64,000 bases of DNA. Origin: Nemertoderma westbladi. Lineage: Eukaryota; Xenacoelomorpha; Nemertodermatida; Nemertodermatidae. A program made the position numbers and the translations under genes. A model generated the notes under the pieces. That model searched no databases and was not told the origin of the DNA. It saw nothing but the letters and a program-made list of their open reading frames with translations. Numbering within the stretch: the first letter of the stretch is position 1; each line of letters starts with the position of its first letter. The stretch covers positions 27,922 to 91,921 of the forward strand of contig JAUCBJ010000367.1 in NCBI GenBank assembly GCA_032718475.1, given 5' to 3'. Shown here piece after piece: positions 53,228 through 62,386 of the stretch.

Positions 53228-53848
53228 TTATATATGGAGTGGGTGTATGTCTATATTATTTTATCTATTTTATTACATTTTATATGTAAATGTTATTATG
53301 TACGTTATTATAATCGTTTTTATTTAATTTTATTTAGTAAAATGTTATTTTAGAATATTTAGTAAATTAGTGCAATATATTAGTGTTTATTACGTACATA
53401 ATTACTATAATATATATTTAGTGCGACGGCGAGAAATGATTATTTTTCTCTTCCCTTACTGTCCGTATCATATTATAAATACGTGACTACAGTAAGATGA
53501 AATGTCCGTACTTCTTAAAGTACAATAAAGCCACTACTATATTTAAGTATTATTGGTAGGCAGAGTATTAGGAATGCAAAGTTCAGATCCTCGTGTCTCG
53601 GCTAAACCAAGCTCTGGGTAGACCTTGGAAACGACTTGCCTCTTCACACTGACATTGCTTCGTGCGATATTGCTCTTCTACCTTATAACAAATAATACAT
53701 ATAGTAGCGTGATGTCCCTCTAACAGTAGCGTAAATCGCAAATAAATCTGTTAAACTTTTTGACCATCTGTAATTCTAGTCGATTAAGATATCGTGGCAC
53801 CCACCGATATACTTGAAAGACAAATTCTAGAATCAGTGGTTAACGTCC

Positions 53849-53863
53849 CCAGACAAGTTCTGG
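53849..53863 (+). other. Small hairpin (copy 1)
   Basis: ccaga/tctgg arms around a caagt loop. The duplicate at 54014-54028 keeps the same arms but has the loop catgc. Confidence 0.5.
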
Positions 53864-54013
53864 AATAAATCGGTGCCCATCCTAAATATTAATTTAATAT
53901 TTATTAAAATCTGTAAAATTCCGATCCTTTAAAATTTCTAGTCAATTAAAATATCGCAGTATTTACCGATATTCTTAGAAGGACTATTTTATAGAATTAA
54001 GGATCCTGAGTTC

Positions 54014-54028
54014 CCAGACATGCTCTGG
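54014..54028 (+). other. Small hairpin (copy 2)
   Basis: ccaga/tctgg arms, loop catgc. It is the duplicate of the hairpin at 53849-53863 within the 165-bp-spaced repeat. Confidence 0.5.
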
Positions 54029-54661
54029 AATAAAATTTGTGTCAATTTAACATCAAATAATAAAATTCACGGGAATAAATTTAAATTCATATTCAAATGA
54101 ATTTCATAAATTGTCATTTTTTGCAATTTATAACATTCCCAAAATTCCAGTAATTAATAGATCATGGGAGCGGAGATTCATATTGAGTGTATTAAAGTGC
54201 GAGAATCTCCAACATATAGTCAATAGCCGATAAAATTTATAAAATCATGCATAAAGAGGATATTGACAACTAAAGAATTACTATTAAATAACATCCCAGA
54301 TCTGTATGCATGAGAATTACCCTAATTCTACCGCTAGTTTTCCATAATGTCACCATGGCAACACCCATGCTAGAATTAGAAGCAAGTTAAAGGAACAATA
54401 AAAGGCTTGCCCCATTGCGTAGCCTAAGAGGATACATAGCGCACTATTAGTATCCAAGGATACATAGTAATAACGTGACATTCTGGAAGACACTGACTAA
54501 CGAACAAATGGCCTGCATGTGTGCAGTAAGTAATGATTGTATGGAATTTGTGCGTTTATAGGTGAATGTTACTACTAAAGTGTGTTTACAGTAGCTAATC
54601 GCAATTGTAAAGTAGCCCTAACTCTACCGAGATAACCTCAAGTGGATTCAAGCTTTTGGGA

Positions 54662-54766
54662 CGGACAGTGGTGGGACTTGTGCCGGTTATCGTTGTCGTG
54701 CTGTTGCTACATGTTGGCGTAAACACCGCGACAACGGTACATCGGCGCTGAGAAACCCACTGTCCG
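54662..54766 (+). other. Nested stem structure upstream of the accessory frame
   Basis: Three stems are in nested register: 54662-54671 with 54757-54766 (10 bp, cggacagtgg), 54682-54685 with 54743-54746, and 54691-54698 with 54729-54736 (cgttgtcg/cgacaacg). It ends 80 bp before the accessory ATG. It may be a packaging, translation or stability element in the RNA; the function is inferred only. Confidence 0.45.
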
Positions 54767-54846
54767 GGGGCAAAGACTAGTAGGCAGCGACGCCCGCTTG
54801 CCTAAATATTAACTCATACTGATATTAATAAACTCAGATAGCAGAT

Positions 54847-55245
54847 ATGACGGAATTGATAGAAGATGACCTTGGTATTAGAGAGCGATATACTCTACCT
54901 TTACAAGCGTTTGTGGATAGCTTGATACGCGGTGAAGCCGATCCGACTATTACGGAGGACGATGGTCGTTATATCGAACCGCCGATGTCCCAAGAGCAAC
55001 TTACGCGTGAATTGGACTATCGAAAATTAACCGCTCGCTATACGCATCGTAATGGTACGTATATGGACTTCCTAACTACCGGCCATCCTATCGATTTACA
55101 TGATACGGACGATGTATACACCGAAAGGGAAATGGTTCTATTTAAATATCATACCCAGCGGAGTCGTAACGATAAACCGAGAATAGATCACGAAAATTAT
55201 ATTCGTAACAGACTGGGAAGACGAACCAATATGCCTAGAATCTGA
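54847..55245 (+). CDS. Accessory ORF of the LTR element, N-terminal part
   Basis: 132 codons from ATG (MTELIEDDLGIRERY) to a TGA at 55243-55245. It is acidic at the start and basic at the end (NRLGRRTNMPR). Not recognised. It lies where some LTR elements carry an env-like or accessory gene, but there is no signal peptide or membrane segment. The reading frame continues past the TGA without another stop for 108 codons, so the TGA probably interrupts a longer protein. Codon use is visibly richer in CG than in the flanking non-coding DNA, which supports real coding history. Confidence 0.6.
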   Translation: MTELIEDDLGIRERYTLPLQAFVDSLIRGEADPTITEDDGRYIEPPMSQEQLTRELDYRKLTARYTHRNGTYMDFLTTGHPIDLHDTDDVYTEREMVLFKYHTQRSRNDKPRIDHENYIRNRLGRRTNMPRI

Positions 55246-55572
55246 AGAGATTCAGCCTATCGCGCCCGGAACAATGACAACGATTACCTCCTAGAATGGT
55301 ATCAAGGTCCACAGTGTCTCACTGCGTACGATTATCGCCATGCCAACTATGTTTCTCGGCAACGTTGTCGGTTATGCGCATCGAGAGACCATGTTACGCC
55401 CATGGACACAAACGTCCGCTGTTCCTATTTCCACGAACAACCGACGATGGAAATTTATTGCGCGTATTACAGACTCAATAACTTGCACATTTTTGCGGTT
55501 TGCCCTCAATTTATGACTCAATGTCACCATTGTCAACTAAAGGGACGCGCCAGTTTCGATTGCCCTTTTTAG
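55246..55572 (+). pseudogene. Accessory ORF, middle part beyond the in-frame TGA
   Basis: Same frame as the upstream ORF and open for 108 codons to a TAG at 55570-55572. It contains paired cysteines (RCRLCASRDH, VRCSYFH, FAVCPQFMTQCHHCQLKG), suggestive of zinc binding. It has no start of its own at its beginning (the first in-frame ATG is near 55400). It is either read through the TGA or lost by mutation in this copy. The TAG follows a five-T run (cccttttt agt), and frame 2 takes over exactly here. Confidence 0.5.
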
Positions 55573-56296
55573 TCACGATTTGGAAAGCGTAGATGAAATG
55601 ATCACACTACGTTACATCAGAGCTTGGGAAGCGAACGCTGATTTACATTGTGATTCGCGCCATCGTTATTATCCTGGACGCGCTTACGAAGGAGTTTATG
55701 CGTTCCATCCTTATCTATTCGCTTCTGTCGAACAGAAATCACGCATATCAAGTTATGAACTACTGAAGCGCGTTGGAGAATGTATTTCAACCAAATATGT
55801 ACGCAAATTTCTCAGGAGCATTAATCCGAGTGACATCTATTCTTACAATTTAATAAACTTTATCCGTCAAGACCCTGCCTATGGAGACTTATTTGTCAAC
55901 TCACACCCCGAGTTACAGGAAGTATATCGACGGCCTTACGAGTACCGAGCCCGCGAACGCGAGTTGGAAAGAACCATTAAACCAAGGAAGTTTTTAACTG
56001 CCTATGGTCCACCCACGGCCCTCGTTCAGACCACTCGTAAAGGACCCGTAAGAGCGGCTGTCTTGAAACGAGCTCTCAAAGCCATTAGACCCCTCTCCCC
56101 GGACGTTGATGTCAATCAACCCGGTACTTCGACCGGCGGATATACCGATCGTAATCCCATACCTTCTGATGCAATCATATTGCACCCTTCACCCAAGAGT
56201 TATAGCCCTCCTCGTAAAGTGGCTCGCCCCAAAGAGAAAAGGACTCTTGCTAGCTTTAAAAAACTGCGTAAACGCCGTCCGCGCAAGAAAGACTAA
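55541..56296 (+). CDS. Accessory ORF, C-terminal part
   Basis: Frame 2 is open from 55541, just after a TAA, to the TAA at 56294-56296. The first ATG is at 55598. It runs on from the middle part if one base is skipped in the T run at 55566-55570. It contains YIRAWEANADLHC, further Cys residues, and a Pro-rich then strongly basic tail (KKLRKRRPRKKD) that could bind nucleic acid or act as a nuclear localisation signal. It ends 78 bp before the 3' LTR. Family not recognised. The three parts together would be about 480 residues. Confidence 0.6.
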   Translation, partial: RDAPVSIALFSHDLESVDEMITLRYIRAWEANADLHCDSRHRYYPGRAYEGVYAFHPYLFASVEQKSRISSYELLKRVGECISTKYVRKFLRSINPSDIYSYNLINFIRQDPAYGDLFVNSHPELQEVYRRPYEYRARERELERTIKPRKFLTAYGPPTALVQTTRKGPVRAAVLKRALKAIRPLSPDVDVNQPGTSTGGYTDRNPIPSDAIILHPSPKSYSPPRKVARPKEKRTLASFKKLRKRRPRKKD

Positions 56297-56366
56297 CTGT
56301 TTAGAGTATTTTTATATTTTAGAAACTGTGATTTTGTATATTTTATAGACTTAAATCCCATTTTCT

Positions 56367-56374
56367 GGGAGCGG
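56367..56374 (+). promoter_or_regulatory. Polypurine-like tract
   Basis: GGGAGCGG directly abuts the TG of the 3' LTR, the position where a plus-strand primer is expected. It is interrupted by one C. Confidence 0.6.
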
Positions 56375-57593
56375 TGTAAAAGCTTTTGTGGGATAACTGA
56401 TTCGTTTGCCTTGCTGGCCAGTTCCCCCCCCCCGGTCGCTAGAATACTCTAAAAGGGATCTATAGCTAAAATAGTGCAAGCTACCAGCTTATTGGCTGAT
56501 GTGCTGTACGAAGGTATCTGGGTTCCGTTCGATCGGCCAACCAGCTTAGGGAGGTTGCCTCAGCCCTGCTGTCCGTATCGGCCAATAGAATTTGAGTGGG
56601 CATTGATTTTGACCTATCCCAGAGCTACTGAACTGAATTTCCTATCTGTATGCTCATCCTCTGTGTTGGACGGGAGCTTCGGGGAATAAGGGTAGTTGGT
56701 ATCCTCGTATAGTCAGGTAGTCATATGATTCTTTATATGATTCTGTTGTTGTGTTCCCATTTTTCGCCAGACCACCGGCTTTTGGGAAGAACTCTAGTAA
56801 AACTGCTTAAATTATCGAAAGTATAACTGTTATTCAATCAACCTACTGATCTAATTAACTCACTATTAATCATATAATTCTCCCGAACTTTACTTATTAA
56901 TTATATTGTTTGTACTGTTATTTACCGTCAGTTATTAATTGCATCTATTTGTTGAGGAAATATTGCTCTTTGGAGAATACTGATAAATCACCCAAAATTC
57001 CCAATTTTCTTGATACACTACAGGTTAGAGAGACAGGCTATACATAACAATTGCGATTTATATCAATGTGGTGTGTATTGAATCTAATGTTATTTAGCAG
57101 ACCCTACATGAGTCAATTGCTGCTCTCTTTATGTGTGATCAAATTTACTGACGGTCGGCAGAATAGTGTGCATGATTGTGATTGGTAACAAAGCATCTCC
57201 TAAAGAATGCGCCTTATACTTTAATCATAAGCAGTATCGTTGCGTTTAGTATAAGTCCTAGCTCTGTTTAAATAGATAGAGCGCCACGTCCTAAAGGAAC
57301 TGTTAATATTTTCCCGAAAGCCAATAATATCTGTCAGAAATTAATTATTAACGATCAATCGAATAATACAGTAGGTTTACACTGCAACCTTACACTGCAA
57401 TAATAAAATTTAAGCATCCGAATTCAGCCTCCCGGGTGTATCCATCGGGTGAATGATCGCGCATGGGCTGGCTTCGGCTAATGTTTTGTTTATTAGCATA
57501 AAATATTGTCGTATGCTAAAGGTGTGTTAATTAACTAAAAGACATATAAATTTTGGCAGGTTAAACTGCTAAAGGTCTTCAAAAGCGCGAACA
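56375..57593 (+). repeat. 3' LTR (1219 bp)
   Basis: Begins TGTAAAAGC and ends GCGCGAACA. One base shorter than the 5' LTR. Carries AATAAA at 57402-57407. Confidence 0.95.
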
Positions 57594-57598
57594 CAGTA
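57594..57598 (+). repeat. Target-site duplication, right copy (CAGTA)
   Basis: Identical to 45097-45101. Confidence 0.9.
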
Positions 57599-57617
57599 CG
57601 TGTTCACCCCCTTTAAT

Positions 57618-57638
57618 CCCCCCCCCCCCCCCCCCCCC
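57618..57638. repeat. Poly-C run
   Basis: Twenty-one C bases about 20 bp beyond the LTR element. The length may be imprecise. Confidence 0.9.
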
Positions 57639-57729
57639 AACCTTCCCAACCACCAATACATAACCGGGACATCTACCACCCACGGAAGGGTAGCACGAAC
57701 TTATTTCCAATCGCACGTTAAATATGCAA

Positions 57730-58025
57730 AGCCAGGTGGTTTATAGGAATATAATAAACGCAGTACTCGTTTTCATTATAAGCCTCTTTGCGTTCGTCCT
57801 GTTTTGTATTTAAATATATTTCTTAAACGCAGGCTGACGATATTTATAATAATAATAACTAGGGATGCGATCAATATGTGAAGCCAGGTGGTTTATATAA
57901 TAATTTAGTCAACGAGGTACTCGTCTTCATTATACGCCTCGTTGCGCTCGTCGCTTGTCCTGTTTTGTCATAAAATATTTTTCCTAAACGCAGACTGACG
58001 ATCTTTATACAGTTATAACTATGCG
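57730..58025 (+). repeat. Imperfect tandem duplication, about 150 bp
   Basis: Two copies both start gccaggtggtttata (57731 and 57882), share tactcgt-ttcattata and cctgttttgt, and end cgcag-ctgacgat. Confidence 0.8.
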
Positions 58026-58107
58026 AAGTTTCGAAACTGTGCGAGTAACTGTTGATACATCTATGTGGAGATGTGTGATATGTGGAGATGTGTGATACAA
58101 CGCCAAC

Positions 58108-58240
58108 GCATCTTATGCCGATGTAGTAATATGGGTATTGAAATAATATTAAATCAATGTACACTCTTAAAGCTGCAGCGAAAAAATGTAGCTAATTTCC
58201 TAGGTTACATATAAAATAATAATATTATTTTTAAGAACAT
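58108..58240 (+). repeat. Dispersed repeat, copy 1
   Basis: Starts tcttatgccgatgtagtaat and ends ttatttttaagaacatt. A diverged copy is at 62262-62386 in the same orientation. Confidence 0.7.
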
Positions 58241-59769
58241 TAATTTTACTACTTTGCAAAAATTCAATTAAAAAATAACCAGACATATACATTGTGGAAT
58301 AAACTATTTCAGATAAGCCTACACAACAGCCATGCCATGGATGGTATTTATGTTATTATATCTGTCATTTACCTGAGATAGCAATACAACACTTATAGTA
58401 GAGTCAATACAGGAAGGATGTTGGGATGTTGGAATGCTGCCTGGGCTGGAATAGCAATACTGGTTGCCTATTACAATTTCTCTCTGGTTAGTCTACAGCC
58501 ACAACTCCAAGCTAGCTCCACACCAGCAGAGACATGACCAATAATCATTCCCAGCAACTAGCTGCTGCCTTACACACACATCCTTCCATCTTACCAGCAT
58601 GTTAGCCAATAAATGAGCAGTATTTAATGAGAATCAATTTTTTATGACGTTTTAATTACTTTAGATCAATTAAAGACACAATTAATAAAGCAAATCACTT
58701 GAACTAATTAAAAACTATAATAGAATGGGGTATGTGGATTACATCTGTATAATTTTTAATTATAATTATTTAAATCTTATACTGTAAAACAATTAATTTC
58801 CTTTAAAAGGCAGGTTGAAATGGTGTTTTTACCGTAATAACTTAATTAACTAATTAACTGCTATTATCTTAGCTTCTCGAAGGCCACAAGGAAATTCTAC
58901 TTGGAAAATTTCTAAACTTTTGCCAAACAACATGTGTACCAAGTTTGGATAGATTTCATCAAAGATTGGCCGAGTTATTAACGTTTAAAATTGAACACTG
59001 CAAAAAAAGCGACAGAACGACAGAACGACAGAACGACAGGTTGATTAATGGTACCACTACGCTAAGGCTCACTCACTTCGTGGCTCGCCCCACATACTCC
59101 TCCCAACACCACTGTCTGCCTAACTCTGCCAGACATCCCAAGTTAAAATTAATAGACCATGGAAGAATGTGGATTGTTGACATTTGATATTTTGGCAGAC
59201 AGTTCACTAGTGTAAGATTCACTAATGGTAAAACTAATAGCAGACAATTAGAAACACCCTCAGGGGTGCTGTTATTGAATAGATTTATTCACCTCTGTTT
59301 ATGTCTGCTGTATTACATTAGGAATATACTGGGTTCAATGGTGGTTGTTGTTTTATCCTAGTAGACTTATTGCTTATCTATCAGTTTAGTATTTTGTTAT
59401 TTAAAAAATAATGTGATTGATGTGTACTAATCCAAGCAGTAGACAATCTCGTGTTTGAATTTAACTTTACAACCCAGCCAAATGAATGTCCTGGACCGTA
59501 ATTGGTTGTATTCTAGCTTGTTGACCAGGGGAACTATCCAACCAGGGATTATCTTTTCTACCAGTTAGGCTAATAAAGATATTATAATAAAAAAATGTGA
59601 CTATGATATGAAAAACACACCATAGCACAAAAAGTATAAATGATGAAAAAAATATTTTGTAACCATCAGAAAGCCAATTAAATTCTAGGAAAAGTCAATG
59701 AATTTCATAATAATACATAAAAATCATCATCATGAATTTCTAAAAATAAAAAGTGTTGGGCAGATTCTC
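58241..59769. other. Intergenic DNA, no gene recognised
   Basis: AT-rich. Contains an 8-bp tandem (gacagaac, nearly four copies) at 59011-59040. Short ORFs have no recognisable motif. Confidence 0.5.
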
Positions 59770-60880
59770 CCCAACCCCAGGTGGAATAGGGTTAACCTCA
59801 ATCGGCTCTGCTATGGACCTAATAGTTGTGTTGAGAAACCCCAAGTTTATATCTATTATGTAAAGATGATAAAAAAATAAAAAAAATGCCTACCACTTCA
59901 TCCGTTCGTTTTATATCTATTATAGTTTTCCTACAAATAGAGTTATAAATATTGACTTGAAATACATAGACTTTTTTATAACTCCGTTGCCATGGAAACC
60001 AGATTTTTCCTGGATGTGAGACCCAGCCCAAAAGATGCGCCTCGACGAGTAGTATATACATGCAAAATTTCAGGGTACTTTTAAAGGCTAGTTTTTTCGG
60101 AATCAAAAAACCCCAAATCTGCCCCATACAAGTAAAATAGCCCACTATGAATACACCATCTCAGCTAAGGAAAATCTTTCTTAGCGAAATTAGTTGATTT
60201 TCCTAAGCTTCGTGGATACTACTAGAAAGGCATTTCCTAAAGGAAATGCAACCACGAAGCTAAGGAAAATTAAACAAACGTTGACTCATCAGTTCATTGG
60301 TTTGCCTAGTTAAAAGTCATATGTCTTAATTCAACTCCCATTACCATGGTAACTGGACTTTTCTAGAACTGCTCAGTTTTAAATTAAGATCCAGTTTGTG
60401 GTTCCTGGTGACACAAATGGACTTCAATGAAGTTTCATTGAGTTGTAGATGTCAAAAATTAAGGATATATTTGTTAAAACATCTGTTTGCATTGGTTGTC
60501 ATGGAAACTAATAAATAGAAAAACGTAAATTGGATGCAGAATAAGTGATATAGTGAGGGTAGCGGTTGGTCCCAAGTCATAACACATTAACATTAGGCTT
60601 CAAATTAACATTTTATAAATTTTAACATATGTTCAGCCCGGTTGCCAAGGTAACTGGAATTTCTATTTAACCTCAATCGGCTCTGCTATGGACCTTATAG
60701 TTGAGTTGAGAAACCCCAAGTTTATATCTATTATAGTTTTCCTACAAATAGAGTTATAAATATTGACTTGAAATACATAGACTTATTTTGAAGTCCGTTG
60801 CCATGGAAACCAGATTTTTTCCTGGATATGAGACCCGGCCCAAAAGATGCGCCTCGACGAGTAGTATATACAGTATAGAT
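59770..60880. repeat. Dispersed repeat family with X-box-like palindromes and hairpins (locus 2)
   Basis: Shares long blocks with 43000-44330: cctcaatcggctctgctatg (about 44054, 59797 and 60672), the gctaaggaaaatc hairpin (60164-60208), and the ggtcccaagtcat block (about 44288 and 60568). It also holds two copies of a block with ccaaaagatgcgcctcgacg. Palindromes of the X-box type lie at 59986, 60340, 60495, 60641 and 60797. The copy at 59797 has a local insertion of about 50 bp that duplicates ttatatctattat. Confidence 0.75.
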
Positions 60881-62261
60881 GCGACCCGCCAAGCTGCTGC
60901 AAAGGCCCTAAATTTAGTGGGCCAGTTATTTCTCTTAGATACAGTAGAACCCCTGAAACAATAGGTCTAGCGCGTCGAAAGTACTTGTCTATAACTAAAA
61001 TTATATCCTCTTTCAGATGAGACAAATAAACATTTTATAGCTCCAGTAGTTTTCAAGATATAATATATAAGGAGTTCCTCGCACCATACCATTTCGGAAC
61101 CTTTCGGAATTGATAAAATTACACAAAATACATCACCCTTCAAAGACTTTGGTATAAACCATGAAACCATTATATGCTTTTTTGGTTTGTTGAATTCATT
61201 ACTAGTAATCGAAAGTAAGATTAGAAGCAAAATTGTAATTTTTTTTATCAATATATACTAAAAGAGCACCAAAAGTGCAAGTAGCACTTTTTTGAAACGT
61301 TTTAAACTAGAAAGCCAGCAAGCTGGCTGGAAGGAGCCCGGGGGAAGAATCCTAGCCAAGACTATTACAAATGAACTATGTCAGTCAGCTGTAGGCCTAG
61401 TAAGTAGGCCTAAACTAAACAATTGTCTAAACTGTAAGGCGTGAGGCTAGTTGACTTTGTGGATCGTCCCACATAATAAAAAATTAAACTTTGCTACCAC
61501 TAACAAAAATATAATATGAAGCAGATAATTTCATTATCAAGCACGTTTACAAGATTTAAGATTACCGAATATTTATGAAAAAATGCCCATGATGCACAAC
61601 CAGGACACCGAGCGAGTGATGACCCTGTACCCACCATAGAACCACCCTATATTATAAATGAAGACTCCATTTTTCCATACGAATATTACAACACCGGCTG
61701 CTAAGGCAATCAACCAATGCTGCATTATAGAACAAAACTAACAATAGAAATGGGTAGCTATAGTTACTAAAACTAAAACACAAACAAAGCGCAAATATCC
61801 TAGCTGTTCCACCTTAGTGTCAGTAGTTAGTAAGATAATAATAGTGATAGCAGTTTCATTAAATTTTTTGAATAAATACAAATTATATAATATATTATAG
61901 AGCAAATGTATAAACAAAAACTCAACTAATATTATGAAAATTGAAAGTCTAAACAATATGAAACAAAATAATACATTATCAAAGACAAATTAAATTTTAG
62001 CATCACAACAACTATATCCAAGAAATTTAACAAAACCGCAAATCAGTCAAAGTGAAAAGGGGGACTGTTCCCCCCTTCAACCCCCCTTTCAATCAGCACC
62101 CCGTCCCAAAAGCAAAGCCGCACCCAGACCCAGTCCAGCAGAATAACCTATGGAGATAGATATTATGACAACACACCCGGTTCTTTTAAATATGTATGAT
62201 TTGAGTTTTATGCTCGCACCACTATTGAGTTTTATAATATTTGTAAGAAATGTTAAAACTT
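60881..62261. other. Intergenic DNA, no gene recognised
   Basis: Contains a perfect small hairpin at 61271-61291 (aaaagtgc/gcactttt, loop aagta) and the actagaaagccagcaagctg repeat at 61306-61325 shared with 35123-35142. No supported gene. Confidence 0.5.
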
Positions 62262-62386
62262 ATCTTATGCCAATGTAGTAATGGTATTAAAATATAATTA
62301 AATTAATTTGCACTATTAATGCTTCAGCTAAAAAATGATGCTAATCCTATGTAATAAAAAAAATTCGAATATTATTTTTAAGAACA
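62262..62386 (+). repeat. Dispersed repeat, copy 2
   Basis: Diverged copy of 58108-58240, sharing tcttatgcc-atgtagtaat and attatttttaagaacatt. Confidence 0.7.

Larger units (their letters stand above)
53228..54846 (+). other. Non-coding interval of the LTR element
   Basis: This replaces the place where pol would continue. It is AT-rich and stop-dense in all frames. It contains an imperfect 165-bp-spaced duplication (53772-53877 and 53938-54046), each copy carrying a small hairpin, a GTCACCATGGCAAC palindrome at 54349-54362, and a nested stem structure at 54662-54766. No integrase motif is readable. Confidence 0.8.
45102..57593 (+). mobile_element. Complete BEL/Pao LTR retrotransposon, non-autonomous derivative
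   Basis: Order: 5' LTR (45102-46321), repeat-rich leader (46322-48553), gag-protease ORF with a pol scrap (48554-53227), non-coding interval (53228-54846), interrupted accessory frame (54847-56296), purine-rich tract (about 56367-56374), 3' LTR (56375-57593). The family call rests on the BEL-type Gag (DUF1759-like), the zinc-knuckle arrangement ending KHHILLH, and the DSG protease followed by the RxRxGWYFTGP motif. The reverse transcriptase, RNase H and integrase domains are absent, so it must be mobilised in trans. The LTRs differ at only a handful of positions, implying a recent insertion. No TGG-type primer-binding site follows the 5' LTR. Confidence 0.92.

Noticed and set aside
55243-55245. 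TGA as a selenocysteine or classical readthrough site
   Set aside because: The context after TGA (aga gat) does not match known leaky motifs, and no SECIS-like hairpin was found by eye. Mutation is more likely unless other copies share it.
54847-56296. Envelope gene in the accessory frame
   Set aside because: No signal peptide, fusion segment or transmembrane anchor is visible. The protein is hydrophilic and ends in a basic tail.
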